A stretch of DNA of 64,000 nucleotides from Thermogemmatispora aurantia (GCF_008974285.1 NZ_BKZV01000008.1:1-64000); one strand, 5' to 3'; shown: positions 35,552 to 44,732, counted from the first letter of the stretch. Made by a program: numbers and translations. The notes: generated from the letters alone by a model not told the origin.

Positions 35552-36553
35552 TCAGGCGCTCCTTTCGAGGCGGACGCGGGGATCGAGGAAGGCATAGCTC
35601 AGCTCGGCGAGGAAATTGGCGCCGAGCACGCCGAGGGCGACGACCAGGAAAATGCCCTGCATCAGGGAATAGTCCTGGTTTTGGACCGCCTGCAGCAGGG
35701 AATAGCCGATGCCGGGGTAGGAGAAGACCATCTCCGTCAGCAGCTGGCCGCCGACAATGAAGCCCAGCGAGATGGCGAAGCCGGCCACATTGGGCAGAAT
35801 CGCATTACGAGCCGCGTAGGCGAACATAATGCGACTGGTACGCAAGCCCTTGGCCTTGGCCATCAGCACGTAGTCCTCTGAAAGCGTAGTAATCATCGAG
35901 TTGCGCATGGTGAGCATCCAGCCGGCGACGGAAGCGATAACAATCGTCAGGGCTGGCAAGATCCCATGATATATCACGCTCGCGATGAAATCAAGCGTCC
36001 ATCCTGGGTCGACGTTCAGCTCATCATAGCCGCCGGTCAGAGGAAACCAGCGCAGCTCGAAGCCGAAGATGTAGAGGATCAGGAGGGCCATCCAGAAGTA
36101 AGGGATTGCCGACAGAAAATTCAGCAGCGGTGACAAGATCGTATCGAGCAACGAGCCGCGTTTCCAGGCCATGACGATGCCCAGGAGGCAACCGAGGGCA
36201 AAGCTGAGGATGACTGAGACCAGGCCCAGGCCCAGCGACCAGAAGATATCGCGCCCGATAACGTTTGTCACCGGCTCGAACGAGGAGGTCACGGCCACGC
36301 CAAGGTTGCCATGCAACAAGCTATTGAGGTAGTCGAGGTACTGGATGGGGAGCGGATCGCCGGTATTGTAGCCCAGCTCCGCCTGGATAGCCTTCAAATA
36401 GGCGGCGCCCACATGAATACCGCGACTCTGTAGATTGCCCAACAGTACCGCTGCCGGGTCGCCTGGAGCCAGGCGTGGAATCACGAAATTCAAGGTAATT
36501 GCCGCCCAGGCGGCGAACAGATAGAACAGAATGCGACGAAGCAAGTGGCGCAT
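35552..36553 (-). CDS. Peptide ABC transporter permease (DppB/OppB-like)
   Basis: This 333-residue permease has an N-terminal helix MRHLLRRILFYLFAAWAAITLNF, the PRLAPGDPA motif of OppB/DppB proteins, a periplasmic domain, and about six membrane helices. The EAA loop is TTLSEDYVLMAKAKGL. It forms a heterodimer with the DppC-like protein. It starts a transcription unit of its own judging from the promoter at 36669-36697, though read-through from the solute-binding gene is possible. Confidence 0.95.
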   Translation of the reverse strand: MRHLLRRILFYLFAAWAAITLNFVIPRLAPGDPAAVLLGNLQSRGIHVGAAYLKAIQAELGYNTGDPLPIQYLDYLNSLLHGNLGVAVTSSFEPVTNVIGRDIFWSLGLGLVSVILSFALGCLLGIVMAWKRGSLLDTILSPLLNFLSAIPYFWMALLILYIFGFELRWFPLTGGYDELNVDPGWTLDFIASVIYHGILPALTIVIASVAGWMLTMRNSMITTLSEDYVLMAKAKGLRTSRIMFAYAARNAILPNVAGFAISLGFIVGGQLLTEMVFSYPGIGYSLLQAVQNQDYSLMQGIFLVVALGVLGANFLAELSYAFLDPRVRLERSA

Positions 36554-36668
36554 TCAGGGACTCCTTCGTACCTTCCATGATCTGCGCTGCGCCAGGGCTG
36601 TCATCGGGTCTGGAGAACAGCGCAGCTAGGTAAGGCGCGCTCCTAAGAGATTCTCCCCATCTGGGGGG

Positions 36669-36697
36669 AGTATACCATCAAGATCGAAGCAGAACAA
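36669..36697 (-). promoter_or_regulatory. Probable promoter of the dppBCDF-like operon
   Basis: TTGTTC (36692-36697) and TATACT (36669-36674) on the minus strand are 17 bases apart. The bases over the -10 read TGGTATA, the same half-site found in the palindromes at 28.2 kb, so the same regulator might act here. The ATG is about 120 bases downstream. Confidence 0.5.
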
Positions 36698-36760
36698 CGG
36701 TCAAGGTAGTGATCAATTACATTTGCCCGCCGTCTCTCTGGCCTGGACTGGCCTCAGACA

Positions 36761-36803
36761 AGGGGAATGGCCTCTCAGGCCAGAGCCAAGAGGCCATTCC
36801 CCT
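36761..36803 (-). terminator. Strong hairpin after the solute-binding protein gene
   Basis: A perfect 15-bp stem (36761-36775 with 36789-36803) has a 13-base loop and begins 33 bases after the stop of the solute-binding gene. No T-run follows, so it may act as an mRNA-stabilising or partial terminator that keeps receptor levels above those of the permeases. Confidence 0.6.
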
Positions 36804-36835
36804 GCTCGGCAGGTCCCGGAAGTAGGGAAAGGAGC

Positions 36836-38518
36836 CTACGAAACGGGCTGCAGGTGCATCACGATAATCTCATTATCGGGGTAGGAGTAGGGTGAGCCGA
36901 CGGCGTACTGGTTCTGCTGGTCGGGCCAGCCAGTGAAGCGCATGGTATTGTACTCGAACCAGCGAGCGCCGGCCACCACCGGAATCCAGGGCACCTGCTC
37001 AACCATGATGCGTTCCAGACCCTGGATCGCTTGCTTCTGGAGCGCGGGGTCCATCGTCGAGGCGAACTGCTGGAGGAGCTGATCGGTCTGGGCATCCTTC
37101 CAGTAGCTGCTGTTGCGCCCATTGGGCGGGAGGCTCTGGCTGCTCAGGGTGCCGTTGTAAATGAAGTAAGGAGTTGGGCCACCACCCACACCGCTGATCA
37201 TCAGCTGGTAGGGCTTCGCTTCTGCGCGGAAGGTCAGATACTGCGCCTCCGGCATGAGTTTGATGTGGATATCAATGCCAGCGGCCTTGAGGTTGCTCTG
37301 CACTACCTGGGCCCACTTGTTCCAGTCAGAGTACTCGGCGACCGAGATCAGTTCAAAGGAGAGGCGCTGACCATTCTTGGTGAAGATGCCATCGCTTCCC
37401 TGGGTATAGCCGGCACTCTTGAGGATCTGCTGGGCCTGGCTGGCGTTGGGTGCGGTAGACAGATTGGCATATTCCGGCAAGATATATTGCTGATTGCCTG
37501 GCGTGGGGAGGAGACCAGTTTGCGGTACAGGGGGCACGAGACCCGACTCGCCCTGCTGGGCTGCCGCTTGTCGGTCAATGGCCACGCTGATCGCCTTACG
37601 TACTGCTACGTCGCTCAGCAGTGGATCGTGGACGTCGATGAAGATGCCAAACTCGTCAACGGGTGCCATGAAGTAGTGGAAGTGCTGCGGGTCCTTGGCC
37701 ACAAAGTTCTGTTGCAGGTTGTCTGCATAGTAGCCCGACCAGTCGACCTGCCCGCTGGGCATGACCAGCTTGAAGGCATCGTTGTCTTTGTAGCGTGGCT
37801 CCTTGATTTCGTCGACCTTGACCAGGTTGGCCTGGTAGTAGTTGGGGTTCTTGTCAAGTACCAGAAGATCAGACGTGTATTTGGCTACGACGAAGGGGCC
37901 AGTGCCGACTGGCTTGCTGCTGTAATATTTGGTGATATCGCCGACCGATTCGAAGATGTGCTTGGGAATGATGACCGTCAGGCCGGCAATGTAATAGATC
38001 GCCCCGGGGAAGGGCTTCTGGAAGGTCATGACGACTGTGTTGGCATCGGGCGCCGTGACACTCTTGAGATAGCCCCAGTCTCCGTTGAGGTCCGCGGCAG
38101 GATATTGCTTAAGAGCGTTGAAGGTGAAGACAACATCATCGGCGCTGAAGGGCTGGCCGTCGTTCCATTTGACGCCCTGCCGCAGGTGAAAGGTAACCTG
38201 GGTGTAATCGCTGTTGAATTGGTGGCTGAGCGCCAGTAGAGGATGATAGGTGTTGTCGTTGACGTTACAGAATTCAAGTGTCTCGTAGACAAAGCCATTG
38301 ATGCCAATATTCGGTGTGGGGGCGTAGGGGTTAAAGCCCTGGTCAGTGAAGGCGCTGGCTTGTGCAGCCAGGGTGAGGACCTTTTTGCCGGACTGGCTGC
38401 TCTGCGAGCTGCTCCCGCCGCAGGCTGTGAGCAGCAGCGCAAGGATGGCCAGGAGGCTGAGACACAGGGGGCCGGCCTTGCGCTTCATGCCTGTTTTGCG
38501 CTCTGAATTGCCAAACAC
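36836..38518 (-). CDS. Family 5 extracellular solute-binding lipoprotein (OppA/DppA-like)
   Basis: This 560-residue receptor has a lipoprotein signal (KRKAGPLCLSLLAILALL then lipobox LLTACG), a Ser-rich linker, and the SBP_bac_5 fold. Family features are FHLRQGVKWNDGQPFSADDVVFTFN, then AVRKAISVAIDRQA and a late VPWIPVV segment. The start is GTG at 38518, strongly supported by AGGAGG six bases before it; ATG at 38488 has no such site. It binds peptides or similar solutes outside the membrane for the permease/ATPase genes downstream. The promoter at 38970 gives a leader of about 445 bases. Confidence 0.95.
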   Translation of the reverse strand: MFGNSERKTGMKRKAGPLCLSLLAILALLLTACGGSSSQSSQSGKKVLTLAAQASAFTDQGFNPYAPTPNIGINGFVYETLEFCNVNDNTYHPLLALSHQFNSDYTQVTFHLRQGVKWNDGQPFSADDVVFTFNALKQYPAADLNGDWGYLKSVTAPDANTVVMTFQKPFPGAIYYIAGLTVIIPKHIFESVGDITKYYSSKPVGTGPFVVAKYTSDLLVLDKNPNYYQANLVKVDEIKEPRYKDNDAFKLVMPSGQVDWSGYYADNLQQNFVAKDPQHFHYFMAPVDEFGIFIDVHDPLLSDVAVRKAISVAIDRQAAAQQGESGLVPPVPQTGLLPTPGNQQYILPEYANLSTAPNASQAQQILKSAGYTQGSDGIFTKNGQRLSFELISVAEYSDWNKWAQVVQSNLKAAGIDIHIKLMPEAQYLTFRAEAKPYQLMISGVGGGPTPYFIYNGTLSSQSLPPNGRNSSYWKDAQTDQLLQQFASTMDPALQKQAIQGLERIMVEQVPWIPVVAGARWFEYNTMRFTGWPDQQNQYAVGSPYSYPDNEIIVMHLQPVS

Positions 38519-39114
38519 AAAGAACCTCCTGTAACGGCTCTTGAAATACGGTGAGTATCGACCGCTTGTTGATGCTCCGCGTGGGCCTGATCAGCGCAGG
38601 CTGGAGAACGCTCTCATGGAGTACCGTACCAGCCTGCCCCTGGCCAGCGAGGAATTTGTTCCCCATGCTCTCTGGCTTCTGCCGCACCCGAGTTCGAGTT
38701 ACACCTCGCCTGACAGTTCGCCTCGGGCGCGGCCCAAGCTGAGCTGCTCTGGTCGTTGTCGATTATGCTGAGGTAATGGTTGCCCCTCTCGTCTCGTGTC
38801 TCTGCGGATCGGTGTCACGAACGCACGCTTGTTTGCCCGCTCCCCGCTGCGGGCGCCACCGCGAGGCCGTGCCCGGCTCTCGTCACTCCTTTCCCGGTCG
38901 GCGCAGCCCTCCTGCCTCCGACCCCTCTTTTGAGAAATATGACAGATCGTCTAGACCAGTTCTCTAGAAACTATACCCCCTTTACGGCAATCTGTCAAGA
39001 CATCTAGACCACTAGACCAAAAATTGACAGGCACCTCCCCCGCAAGGGCCCGCGCAACCAGGAGGCGAGGCGATGGCGGCTGCCCGCGGTCTCTTCGTGC
39101 AGCTACTGCCTCTC
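38519..39114. other. Gene-free leader and promoter region of the solute-binding gene
   Basis: No gene is supported in these 596 bases. They contain a strong minus-strand promoter and a cluster of TCTAGACCA-type motifs near 38949-39020. The long leader from about 38963 to 38519 has no riboswitch pattern I recognise. Confidence 0.55.
38949..39020 (-). promoter_or_regulatory. Promoter with TGGTCTAG operator cluster
   Basis: On the minus strand TTGACA (38993-38998) and TATAGT (38970-38975) are exactly 17 bases apart. Upstream lies a tandem TGGTCTAG-TGGTCTAG (about 39003-39018) and downstream another TGGTCTAGAC (38949-38958). TCTAGA also occurs between it and the -10. TGGTC dyads are the class of site used by FadR/GntR regulators, so repression by such a protein is likely. 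Confidence 0.75.
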
Positions 39115-40623
39115 TTAACGACCAATGCCACTCACACGGCTGCTGCCGTCGCTCCCCCAGCGTGAGATGACCACCTTACTCTCGGTGAAGAAACGCACAG
39201 CGTCGCGTCCCTGGGGGTGGAGGGTACCAAAGAAGGAGCGCTTGGTACCGCTGAAGGGAAAGTATGCCATAGGAGCAGCCACACCGATATTGATACCCAC
39301 GTTACCGACCTCGACGCGATAGCGAAACTCGCGAGCGGCAGCCCCGCTGTCGGTGAAGATCGAGGCCGCGTTGCCGTAGTCGCCTGCGTTGATAAGGGTG
39401 ATGGCCTCGTCGAGGCTGGCAACCGGTGCGATGCTGACGACGGGACCAAAGATCTCTTCCTGGTAGACCCGCATACTGGGGCGTACTTCGTCGAGGATGG
39501 TGGGGCCGACGAAGTAACCGTGGGGATAGGCGGGGACGCTGACGTGGCGCCCATCGAGGGCTAGCTGAGCCCCTTCGGCGATACCCTGGCTGATGGCGGC
39601 AACAATGCGTTCGCGGGCCTGAGCTGAGACGACGGGTCCCATATCGACGCCCGGTTCGAGTCCATTACCCAGGTGCAGGCGGGCGGCGGCTTCGCTCAGG
39701 CGCAGGCGGGTGCGAGCGTGGGCCTCGCCAACGGGCATGATGAGCGAGTTAGCCAGGCAGCGTTGGCCTGCGGCGCCAAAACAGGAGTTCATGATGGTTC
39801 CAAGGTGGCTATCAAGGTCTGCATCGGGCATGACGACGATGGCGTTCTTGGCCCCGCCCGAGGCCTGGACACGCTTGCCCTGGGCCGCGGCACGGGCGTA
39901 GACGTAGGCTGCGGTTTGGGTTGAGCCGACGAAGGAGATGGCCTTGATCTGCGGATGATCGAGCAGGGCGTTGACAGCCTCTTTACCGCCGTTGACGAGG
40001 TTGATGACGCCGGGCGGAAAGCCGACCTGATCGATGAGTTCAAAGACGCGCTGCTGAACGAGGGGATCTTGTTCAGAGGGTTTGACGATGAAGGTATTGC
40101 CGCAGGCAATGGCATAGGGCCAGAACCAGAAGGCGATCATGAAGGGGAAGTTAAAGGGAGTGATGGCAGCGCAGACGCCCAGCGGCTGGTAGATGACTTC
40201 TTCATCGATGCCGCGTGCGGCCCCGTCTTCCAGACCATAGCCCATCATGAGCGAGGGGATGCCGCAGGCGGTTTCGACATTTTCGAGGCCGCGCTGGACC
40301 TCGCCGCGGGCGTCGTCGAGGGTTTTGCCCATATCGGTGGTGATGAGACGGGCCAGCTCTTCGCGTTGCTCGTCTAGCAAGACGCGTAGTTTGAAGAGAT
40401 AGCGGACACGTTCCTGGGGCGGCGTGGCGCGCCAGCCTGGGAAGGCGGTGGCGGCGCTGGCGACGGCGGCCTCGATGTCGCGGGCGTTGCTGAGGGGGAC
40501 GAGTGCCAGCACTTCGTCAGTGGCGGGGTTGCGCACTTCAAGGGTGTCACTGGCGTCGGCCCGGCACCAGCTACCGCCGATATAGTTGCGCAGAACCGGT
40601 GGCTGGGTTATCGGTGAGACCAT
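39115..40623 (-). CDS. mmsA: CoA-acylating methylmalonate/malonate-semialdehyde dehydrogenase
   Basis: This 502-residue aldehyde dehydrogenase is of the MmsA/IolA type. It has ITPFNFPFMIAFWFWPYAIACGNTFIVKPSE, FVGSTQTAAYVYARAAAQGKRVQASGGAKN and the catalytic Cys in AAGQRCLAN (near residue 288), with PFSGTKRSFFG at the C-terminus. It converts methylmalonate or malonate semialdehyde to propionyl- or acetyl-CoA with NAD and CoA, and lacks the usual general-base Glu in the ASGG region. Such enzymes end valine, inositol or pyrimidine (beta-alanine) degradation. Nearby hydantoinase-like and nucleoside-transport genes make the pyrimidine route plausible. Confidence 0.93.
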   Translation of the reverse strand: MVSPITQPPVLRNYIGGSWCRADASDTLEVRNPATDEVLALVPLSNARDIEAAVASAATAFPGWRATPPQERVRYLFKLRVLLDEQREELARLITTDMGKTLDDARGEVQRGLENVETACGIPSLMMGYGLEDGAARGIDEEVIYQPLGVCAAITPFNFPFMIAFWFWPYAIACGNTFIVKPSEQDPLVQQRVFELIDQVGFPPGVINLVNGGKEAVNALLDHPQIKAISFVGSTQTAAYVYARAAAQGKRVQASGGAKNAIVVMPDADLDSHLGTIMNSCFGAAGQRCLANSLIMPVGEAHARTRLRLSEAAARLHLGNGLEPGVDMGPVVSAQARERIVAAISQGIAEGAQLALDGRHVSVPAYPHGYFVGPTILDEVRPSMRVYQEEIFGPVVSIAPVASLDEAITLINAGDYGNAASIFTDSGAAAREFRYRVEVGNVGINIGVAAPMAYFPFSGTKRSFFGTLHPQGRDAVRFFTESKVVISRWGSDGSSRVSGIGR

Positions 40624-41150
40624 CGCTCTCTACTCCTGTCGCTTGTGTGTCTGGCTTGAGCTGTCTCTGGGTGTTGTGGCCGGTTGCGGCTCTCCTACGA
40701 GTGTAGAGGACGCTCATCGGCGGCCTGCGGCGGCCCACTGCTCGCTGGCGTTGCGTGATGTGGCCTGGCTGCGCTGCCGTGACTGCTCTTGGGTTGTGGC
40801 TGCATCTCTGGTTTGATCCCAGCCCTGCCAGGCGGGGGGACTGTGGGGGCTGGCACTCCTCCCGCCCGGACTGGCTGCCCAGGAATGGACCGGGAAACTT
40901 CCACCTTTCTTGTTGGTTTAGTTATAGGCAATGGCGGCGGGAGTGTCAAGGGCGAATGGCTTCGGAGGCTGTCTTGCTTGTGGTAAGTCCCGAGAAATGA
41001 GGAAGACAGGGCAATGCAGGGGCCCTCCTGGCAGTCGGCTCCTTTGAGCCTGTCCAGATCACAGGCGCTGGCAGAGGAGAAGGCTGCTTTCCCTGGCCTC
41101 GGGCGAGCACTTCCTCTCTGCAGCGGAATGGGCGGTGAAGAGGCGAGATA
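40624..41150. other. Gene-free region upstream of the semialdehyde dehydrogenase gene
   Basis: No gene is supported in these 527 bases. They include one strong promoter (40921-40949) giving a leader of about 290 bases. Otherwise I see nothing clear. Confidence 0.55.
40921..40949 (-). promoter_or_regulatory. Sigma70-type promoter of the semialdehyde dehydrogenase gene
   Basis: TTGACA (40944-40949) and TATAAC (40921-40926) on the minus strand are 17 bases apart. The start codon lies about 300 bases downstream. Confidence 0.7.
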
Positions 41151-41321
41151 CTACTCGCCTGGCTTGTGCCCTTTCTCGTGGTGTTGCTTCATGACAGTGC
41201 GGGCCGCTACCTCACGTGCTCGCTTGCCGTAGCGACCGCGCTTCTCGGCCTCTTCTTTGATGTGTTCGTACTGCCGCTCTTCTTTTTCTCCTACCCCTTT
41301 GAGGGGCTTTTTGTCGGGCAT
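41151..41321 (-). CDS. Small charged protein, 'plasmid stabilization'-like
   Basis: This 56-residue basic, highly charged protein reads PLKGVGEKEERQYEHIKEE, then GRYGKRAREVAARTVMKQHHEKG. It resembles a family of small bacterial proteins often labelled plasmid stabilization protein, whose function is not established. I chose the ATG at 41321, preceded by GGAGG; an earlier frame to 41348 is less likely. It is flanked by gene-free DNA and the rhamnose mutarotase gene and need not be linked to either. A nucleic-acid-binding role is only a guess from charge. Confidence 0.75.
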   Translation of the reverse strand: MPDKKPLKGVGEKEERQYEHIKEEAEKRGRYGKRAREVAARTVMKQHHEKGHKPGE

Positions 41322-41568
41322 GGTAACCTCCATGACGTGCTGTGACAATGGTCGAGTTTCTCATCTCAAGCGATGCATCACCTCTCTCAACACGAATGTG
41401 GGTGGTAAGGGAGAGACAGGGGAGAACTGAACCATTGCCTTGGTCGCCGGATCTGGCAAAGAACGTCTGGGGTGCCCAGCTCATAAAAAAGCGAGGCCGC
41501 GCAAGACCACGAGGGCCTGGGCGACCCCGCTCCCAGAGAGTGGCTTAAATAAGAGGTCAGCTGCAAGA

Positions 41569-41883
41569 TTAATCCATATGAAACATTTCGGGTAGTAGTG
41601 GCGGCCACTGGGTCTGTGGATCGAGCTCCTGGGTCATGATTTCGGCCATCCACTGCTGCCAGCGCTGATTGGTCGGGTCCGCTGCCAGGGTTTTGGCCAG
41701 GCGCTCGAAGTCATCGGTTTCCAGATAGGCGAAGAGCTGGGTCCCGTGGCGAAAGATGCTATAGTTGCGGGCGCCGGCGCGCTGCAGCGCCTCCAGCATC
41801 TCTGGCCAGATGTCATCGTGACGGCGCTTATATTCCTCCTCGTAGCCGGGCTTCACGCTCATCAAGAAGGCGATACGTTGCAC
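41569..41883 (-). CDS. rhaM: L-rhamnose mutarotase
   Basis: This 104-residue protein has the RhaM pattern: MQRIAFLMSVKPGYEEEYKRRHDDIWPEM with the conserved His, NYSIF, LFAYLE and a final WWxxM-like segment reading WQQWM before the LPEMFHMD tail. RhaM interconverts the alpha and beta anomers of L-rhamnose for uptake or isomerisation. No other rhamnose gene is nearby, so it stands alone between the small charged protein and the menaquinone operon on the same strand. Members can also act in related deoxy-sugar metabolism. Confidence 0.93.
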   Translation of the reverse strand: MQRIAFLMSVKPGYEEEYKRRHDDIWPEMLEALQRAGARNYSIFRHGTQLFAYLETDDFERLAKTLAADPTNQRWQQWMAEIMTQELDPQTQWPPLLPEMFHMD

Positions 41884-41991
41884 TGGGGTGGCTCCTTTCT
41901 CCTTCCTTCGCGTCTTGGCTCTGCGAGCCAGGCGTACTGAGGTCGAAGTCGCTGGTGAGCTACCTACAGTACTGCCAGGGCGACTTTCCTC

Positions 41992-43554
41992 TCAGTTTAG
42001 CGCATGATCGAGCAAAGAGGGAAGCTGGCGACGCAATAATTTGCCGGAGGAGTTGCGCGGCAGCTCGCCCACAAAGTAGATAGCACGTGGCAGCTTATAG
42101 CGTGCCAGACGTGTTTGCAGGTGAGAGAGCAGCGACTCAGTGCTCGTTGACTGGCCCGGGTGCAGGCGCACGAAAGCGATCGGCACCTGGCCCCAGCGCG
42201 GGTCGGGCTGGCCGCAGACGCCGGCCTCCGCAACGGCGGGATGGCTCAGCAAGGCGGCTTCAATTTCTGCAGGATAGATGTTCTCTCCGCCCGAGATAAT
42301 CAGATCGGAGCGGCGATCGAGCACGTAGAGATAGCCCTCTTCATCGAGGTAGCCAATATCGCCGGTTGCCAGCCAGCCATCCTGCAGCGCCTCGCGTGTT
42401 GCCGCGGGACGGTCGAGATAGCCTGGCGTGATAGTCGGGCCTTTGAGATAAATCATCCCGGCCTCCCCGGGAGCGGCTTGCCGGCCATCCTGGCGGATCT
42501 CCAGCTGCACTGGCGGTAGCGGGCGCCCGGCAGAGCCGAGCTTGCGCAGGGCATCGGCGGGCGAAAGTGTGGCCGCCTGTGAGCAGGCTTCAGTCAGGCC
42601 ATAGGTCTGGACGACGGGAATGCCGCGCGCTGCGCAGGCTTCGAGCAAGGGGCGCGGCGCCGGCCCTCCACCGAGGAGAACGCAGCGCAGGTGCGCTGGA
42701 TAGCCTGCTCCTGGTTGTTCGCCCTCCAGCGCTTCCAGCATGCGCTGCAACATGACAGCCACGACTGAGATGATCGTGACGCCCTCACTGAAGATAGAGT
42801 GATTGATGGCTCCGGCGTCAAATTTCTCGTGAACATTGATGCTGATGCCGTAAATGGCACTGCGCATGATGATGGTCAGGCCACCGATGTGGAAGAAAGG
42901 CAGGCACGCCAGCCAGCAGTCGTCGAGGTGGAGGCCCAGGTTCAGCGCCGAGCCGATAGCGTTCCACCAGTGCATCCCATAGGTAATGAGCACGCCCTTT
43001 GGCTGGCCCGTGGTGCCGGACGTATACATGATCGCCTGCACGGCGTTGAGATCGATCAGTGGGGCGGGCGTGAAGGTTGTGGTGTACGTCTGTGGGGGAA
43101 ACGGATCAAGTTCGACGCTGCCATCGGGTCGCAGCTGCAGGATGGCTGAGGCGAGCTGTGGCCGGACAGCAAGCAGACGGCGAGCCCGGTCCGCCTGGCC
43201 GGGATCGCTGAGTAGCAGATTGACGCGGGCATCCTGCAGCTGCCAGCCAAGTTCGGTCTCACTCAGACGCGTGTTGAGCGGGACAAGTATGGCCCGCAAG
43301 CGGGTCAGGGCGTGGACGCAGGCAACGTAAGCCGGGCTGTTGGCGGCTAGCAGGGCGACTCGGCTGCCGCTACGGACGCCGAGCGCAGCGAGCTGCTGAG
43401 CCAGATAGGTGGCCTGCTGCGCCAACTCGGCGAAGCTCCAGCGCAAGGCTCCGCTCTGAACGGCCAGATGCTGGGGACGATTTTCTGCGCAGCGCTGCAG
43501 CCAGTCGGGCAAGAGGACGGAACCCGCTGCGGTCTGGGGAGAGTCCATATCCAT
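41992..43554 (-). CDS. menE: o-Succinylbenzoate-CoA ligase (MenE)
   Basis: This 520-residue acyl-adenylate-forming enzyme has the AMP-binding core IMYTSGTTGQPKG, VQTYGLTEACSQ, the hinge YLYVLDRRSD and IISGGENIYPAEIE, and the catalytic Lys in SSGKLLRR. It attaches CoA to o-succinylbenzoate in menaquinone synthesis, supplying the substrate of MenB. The identity as MenE rather than a generic acyl-CoA ligase rests on its place at the end of the men operon. The ATG at 43554 follows a purine-rich GAGAGAGAAG; the earlier ATG at 43581 contains AGGAGG after it. Confidence 0.9.
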   Translation of the reverse strand: MDMDSPQTAAGSVLLPDWLQRCAENRPQHLAVQSGALRWSFAELAQQATYLAQQLAALGVRSGSRVALLAANSPAYVACVHALTRLRAILVPLNTRLSETELGWQLQDARVNLLLSDPGQADRARRLLAVRPQLASAILQLRPDGSVELDPFPPQTYTTTFTPAPLIDLNAVQAIMYTSGTTGQPKGVLITYGMHWWNAIGSALNLGLHLDDCWLACLPFFHIGGLTIIMRSAIYGISINVHEKFDAGAINHSIFSEGVTIISVVAVMLQRMLEALEGEQPGAGYPAHLRCVLLGGGPAPRPLLEACAARGIPVVQTYGLTEACSQAATLSPADALRKLGSAGRPLPPVQLEIRQDGRQAAPGEAGMIYLKGPTITPGYLDRPAATREALQDGWLATGDIGYLDEEGYLYVLDRRSDLIISGGENIYPAEIEAALLSHPAVAEAGVCGQPDPRWGQVPIAFVRLHPGQSTSTESLLSHLQTRLARYKLPRAIYFVGELPRNSSGKLLRRQLPSLLDHALN

Positions 43555-43592
43555 GCTTCTCTCTCTTCTCCCTCCTTTCATGACACCTTTTC

Positions 43593-44699
43593 TTATAGTA
43601 GTGTTGAAGAATAGCGGGCCAGGACGGCCCGGTCTAGTCTGACGCCCAGGCCCGGCCCTGACGGTAGCTGGAGCTGGCCATCGTTGTAGGTGAGCGGCTC
43701 TGAGAGCAGGTCTGTTCTCAGCAGCGAAAGGGTGGCCAGGCCGGCGGCCTGAGTCAGGGCGGGATGAGCGGCGGCCAGGTGAAGGGTGGCGCAGATGCCA
43801 ATACCAGCCTCCAGAGCGCTGGTGAGAACGCAGGTCACCCCGCGCGTAGCGGCTTCCTCGATGATCTGTAAGGTTGGTCGGAGGCCGCCGAGAAACTGCG
43901 GCTTCAGGATAAGCACATCGGCGGCCTCCAGCTGCAGCACCTGGCGAGCGCTTTCCAGACCGCTCAGGCTCTCGTCGGCTGCGATAGGAATGGGAGAGCG
44001 ACGGCGCAGCTGACGCAGTCCTTCCAGATCCTCGGCAGCGAGGGGCTGCTCGACGTAGGCGATGTCATAGGGGGCGTAGGCCCGTAGCAGGCGCTCGGCC
44101 TGTGCCAGGCTCCAACTGGCATTAGCATCCAGGCGCAGTGCGATAGCCCCTCCCACGCTGGCGCGCACCGCTGCCAGGCGCTCGTCGTCCTGCTGCTCAT
44201 TGCCGCTTAGCTTGAGCTTGAGGCAGCGAAAGCCGGCGGCCACGGCCTGGCGAGAGGCCTCCGCTGCCTCATCAGGCTTGGATGCGCCAATGACCGCATT
44301 AACGGGTACAGCGCGGCGGGCATAGGGAGCGAGCAATCCCTGCCCAAGCGCGCGAGCGCGCAGATCGAGCAAAGCCACCTCCAGCGCGAAGGTCGCCGGG
44401 GCCGGTAGCTGCCCTGTCTCTTGTGCTGCCAGGAGCCGGGCCAGGGCCTCGGTCAGCGTGCTCCCCTCCAGGCTCTTCGCCAGAGCAGGCAGAGCTGCCA
44501 GAACGCTGCTCAGCGCCGGACTAAAAGGCGGCAGCGGAGCCAGTTCGCCATAGCCCTGGAGACTACCTCCGGCGCTGCTCACCTCGACAATTGCTCCCCA
44601 GCGTGTGCTCAGCAGCCCGTGGGCCGTGCGAAAGGGCGCGCGTAGCGGCAGGCAATAGACCTGCCAGTGGATACGCTCAAGCGTGAGATCGGCAGCCAT
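43593..44699 (-). CDS. menC: o-Succinylbenzoate synthase (MenC)
   Basis: This 368-residue enolase-superfamily protein has a KxK pair in CLKLKLSGNE, metal ligands LRLDANASW, YVEQPLA and AADESLSG, and the opposite Lys in VLILKPQFLGG. It dehydrates SHCHC to o-succinylbenzoate. Position between menB and menE supports menC, though the same architecture occurs in N-acylamino acid racemases and dipeptide epimerases, which often have both activities. It starts with ATG at 44699 and lies about 40 bases upstream of menE. Confidence 0.92.
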   Translation of the reverse strand: MAADLTLERIHWQVYCLPLRAPFRTAHGLLSTRWGAIVEVSSAGGSLQGYGELAPLPPFSPALSSVLAALPALAKSLEGSTLTEALARLLAAQETGQLPAPATFALEVALLDLRARALGQGLLAPYARRAVPVNAVIGASKPDEAAEASRQAVAAGFRCLKLKLSGNEQQDDERLAAVRASVGGAIALRLDANASWSLAQAERLLRAYAPYDIAYVEQPLAAEDLEGLRQLRRRSPIPIAADESLSGLESARQVLQLEAADVLILKPQFLGGLRPTLQIIEEAATRGVTCVLTSALEAGIGICATLHLAAAHPALTQAAGLATLSLLRTDLLSEPLTYNDGQLQLPSGPGLGVRLDRAVLARYSSTLL

Positions 44700-44732
44700 C
44701 GCGACTACGTCCTTGATCCCCTGGATGGCCGG

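Noticed and set aside
37031-38239. Plus-strand frame of 402 codons
   Set aside because: It is antisense to the solute-binding lipoprotein gene, which has a signal peptide and family motifs.
38519-38963. Riboswitch in the long leader of the solute-binding gene
   Set aside because: I looked for TPP, purine, glycine and guanidine-like cores and saw none; a computed search would be needed.
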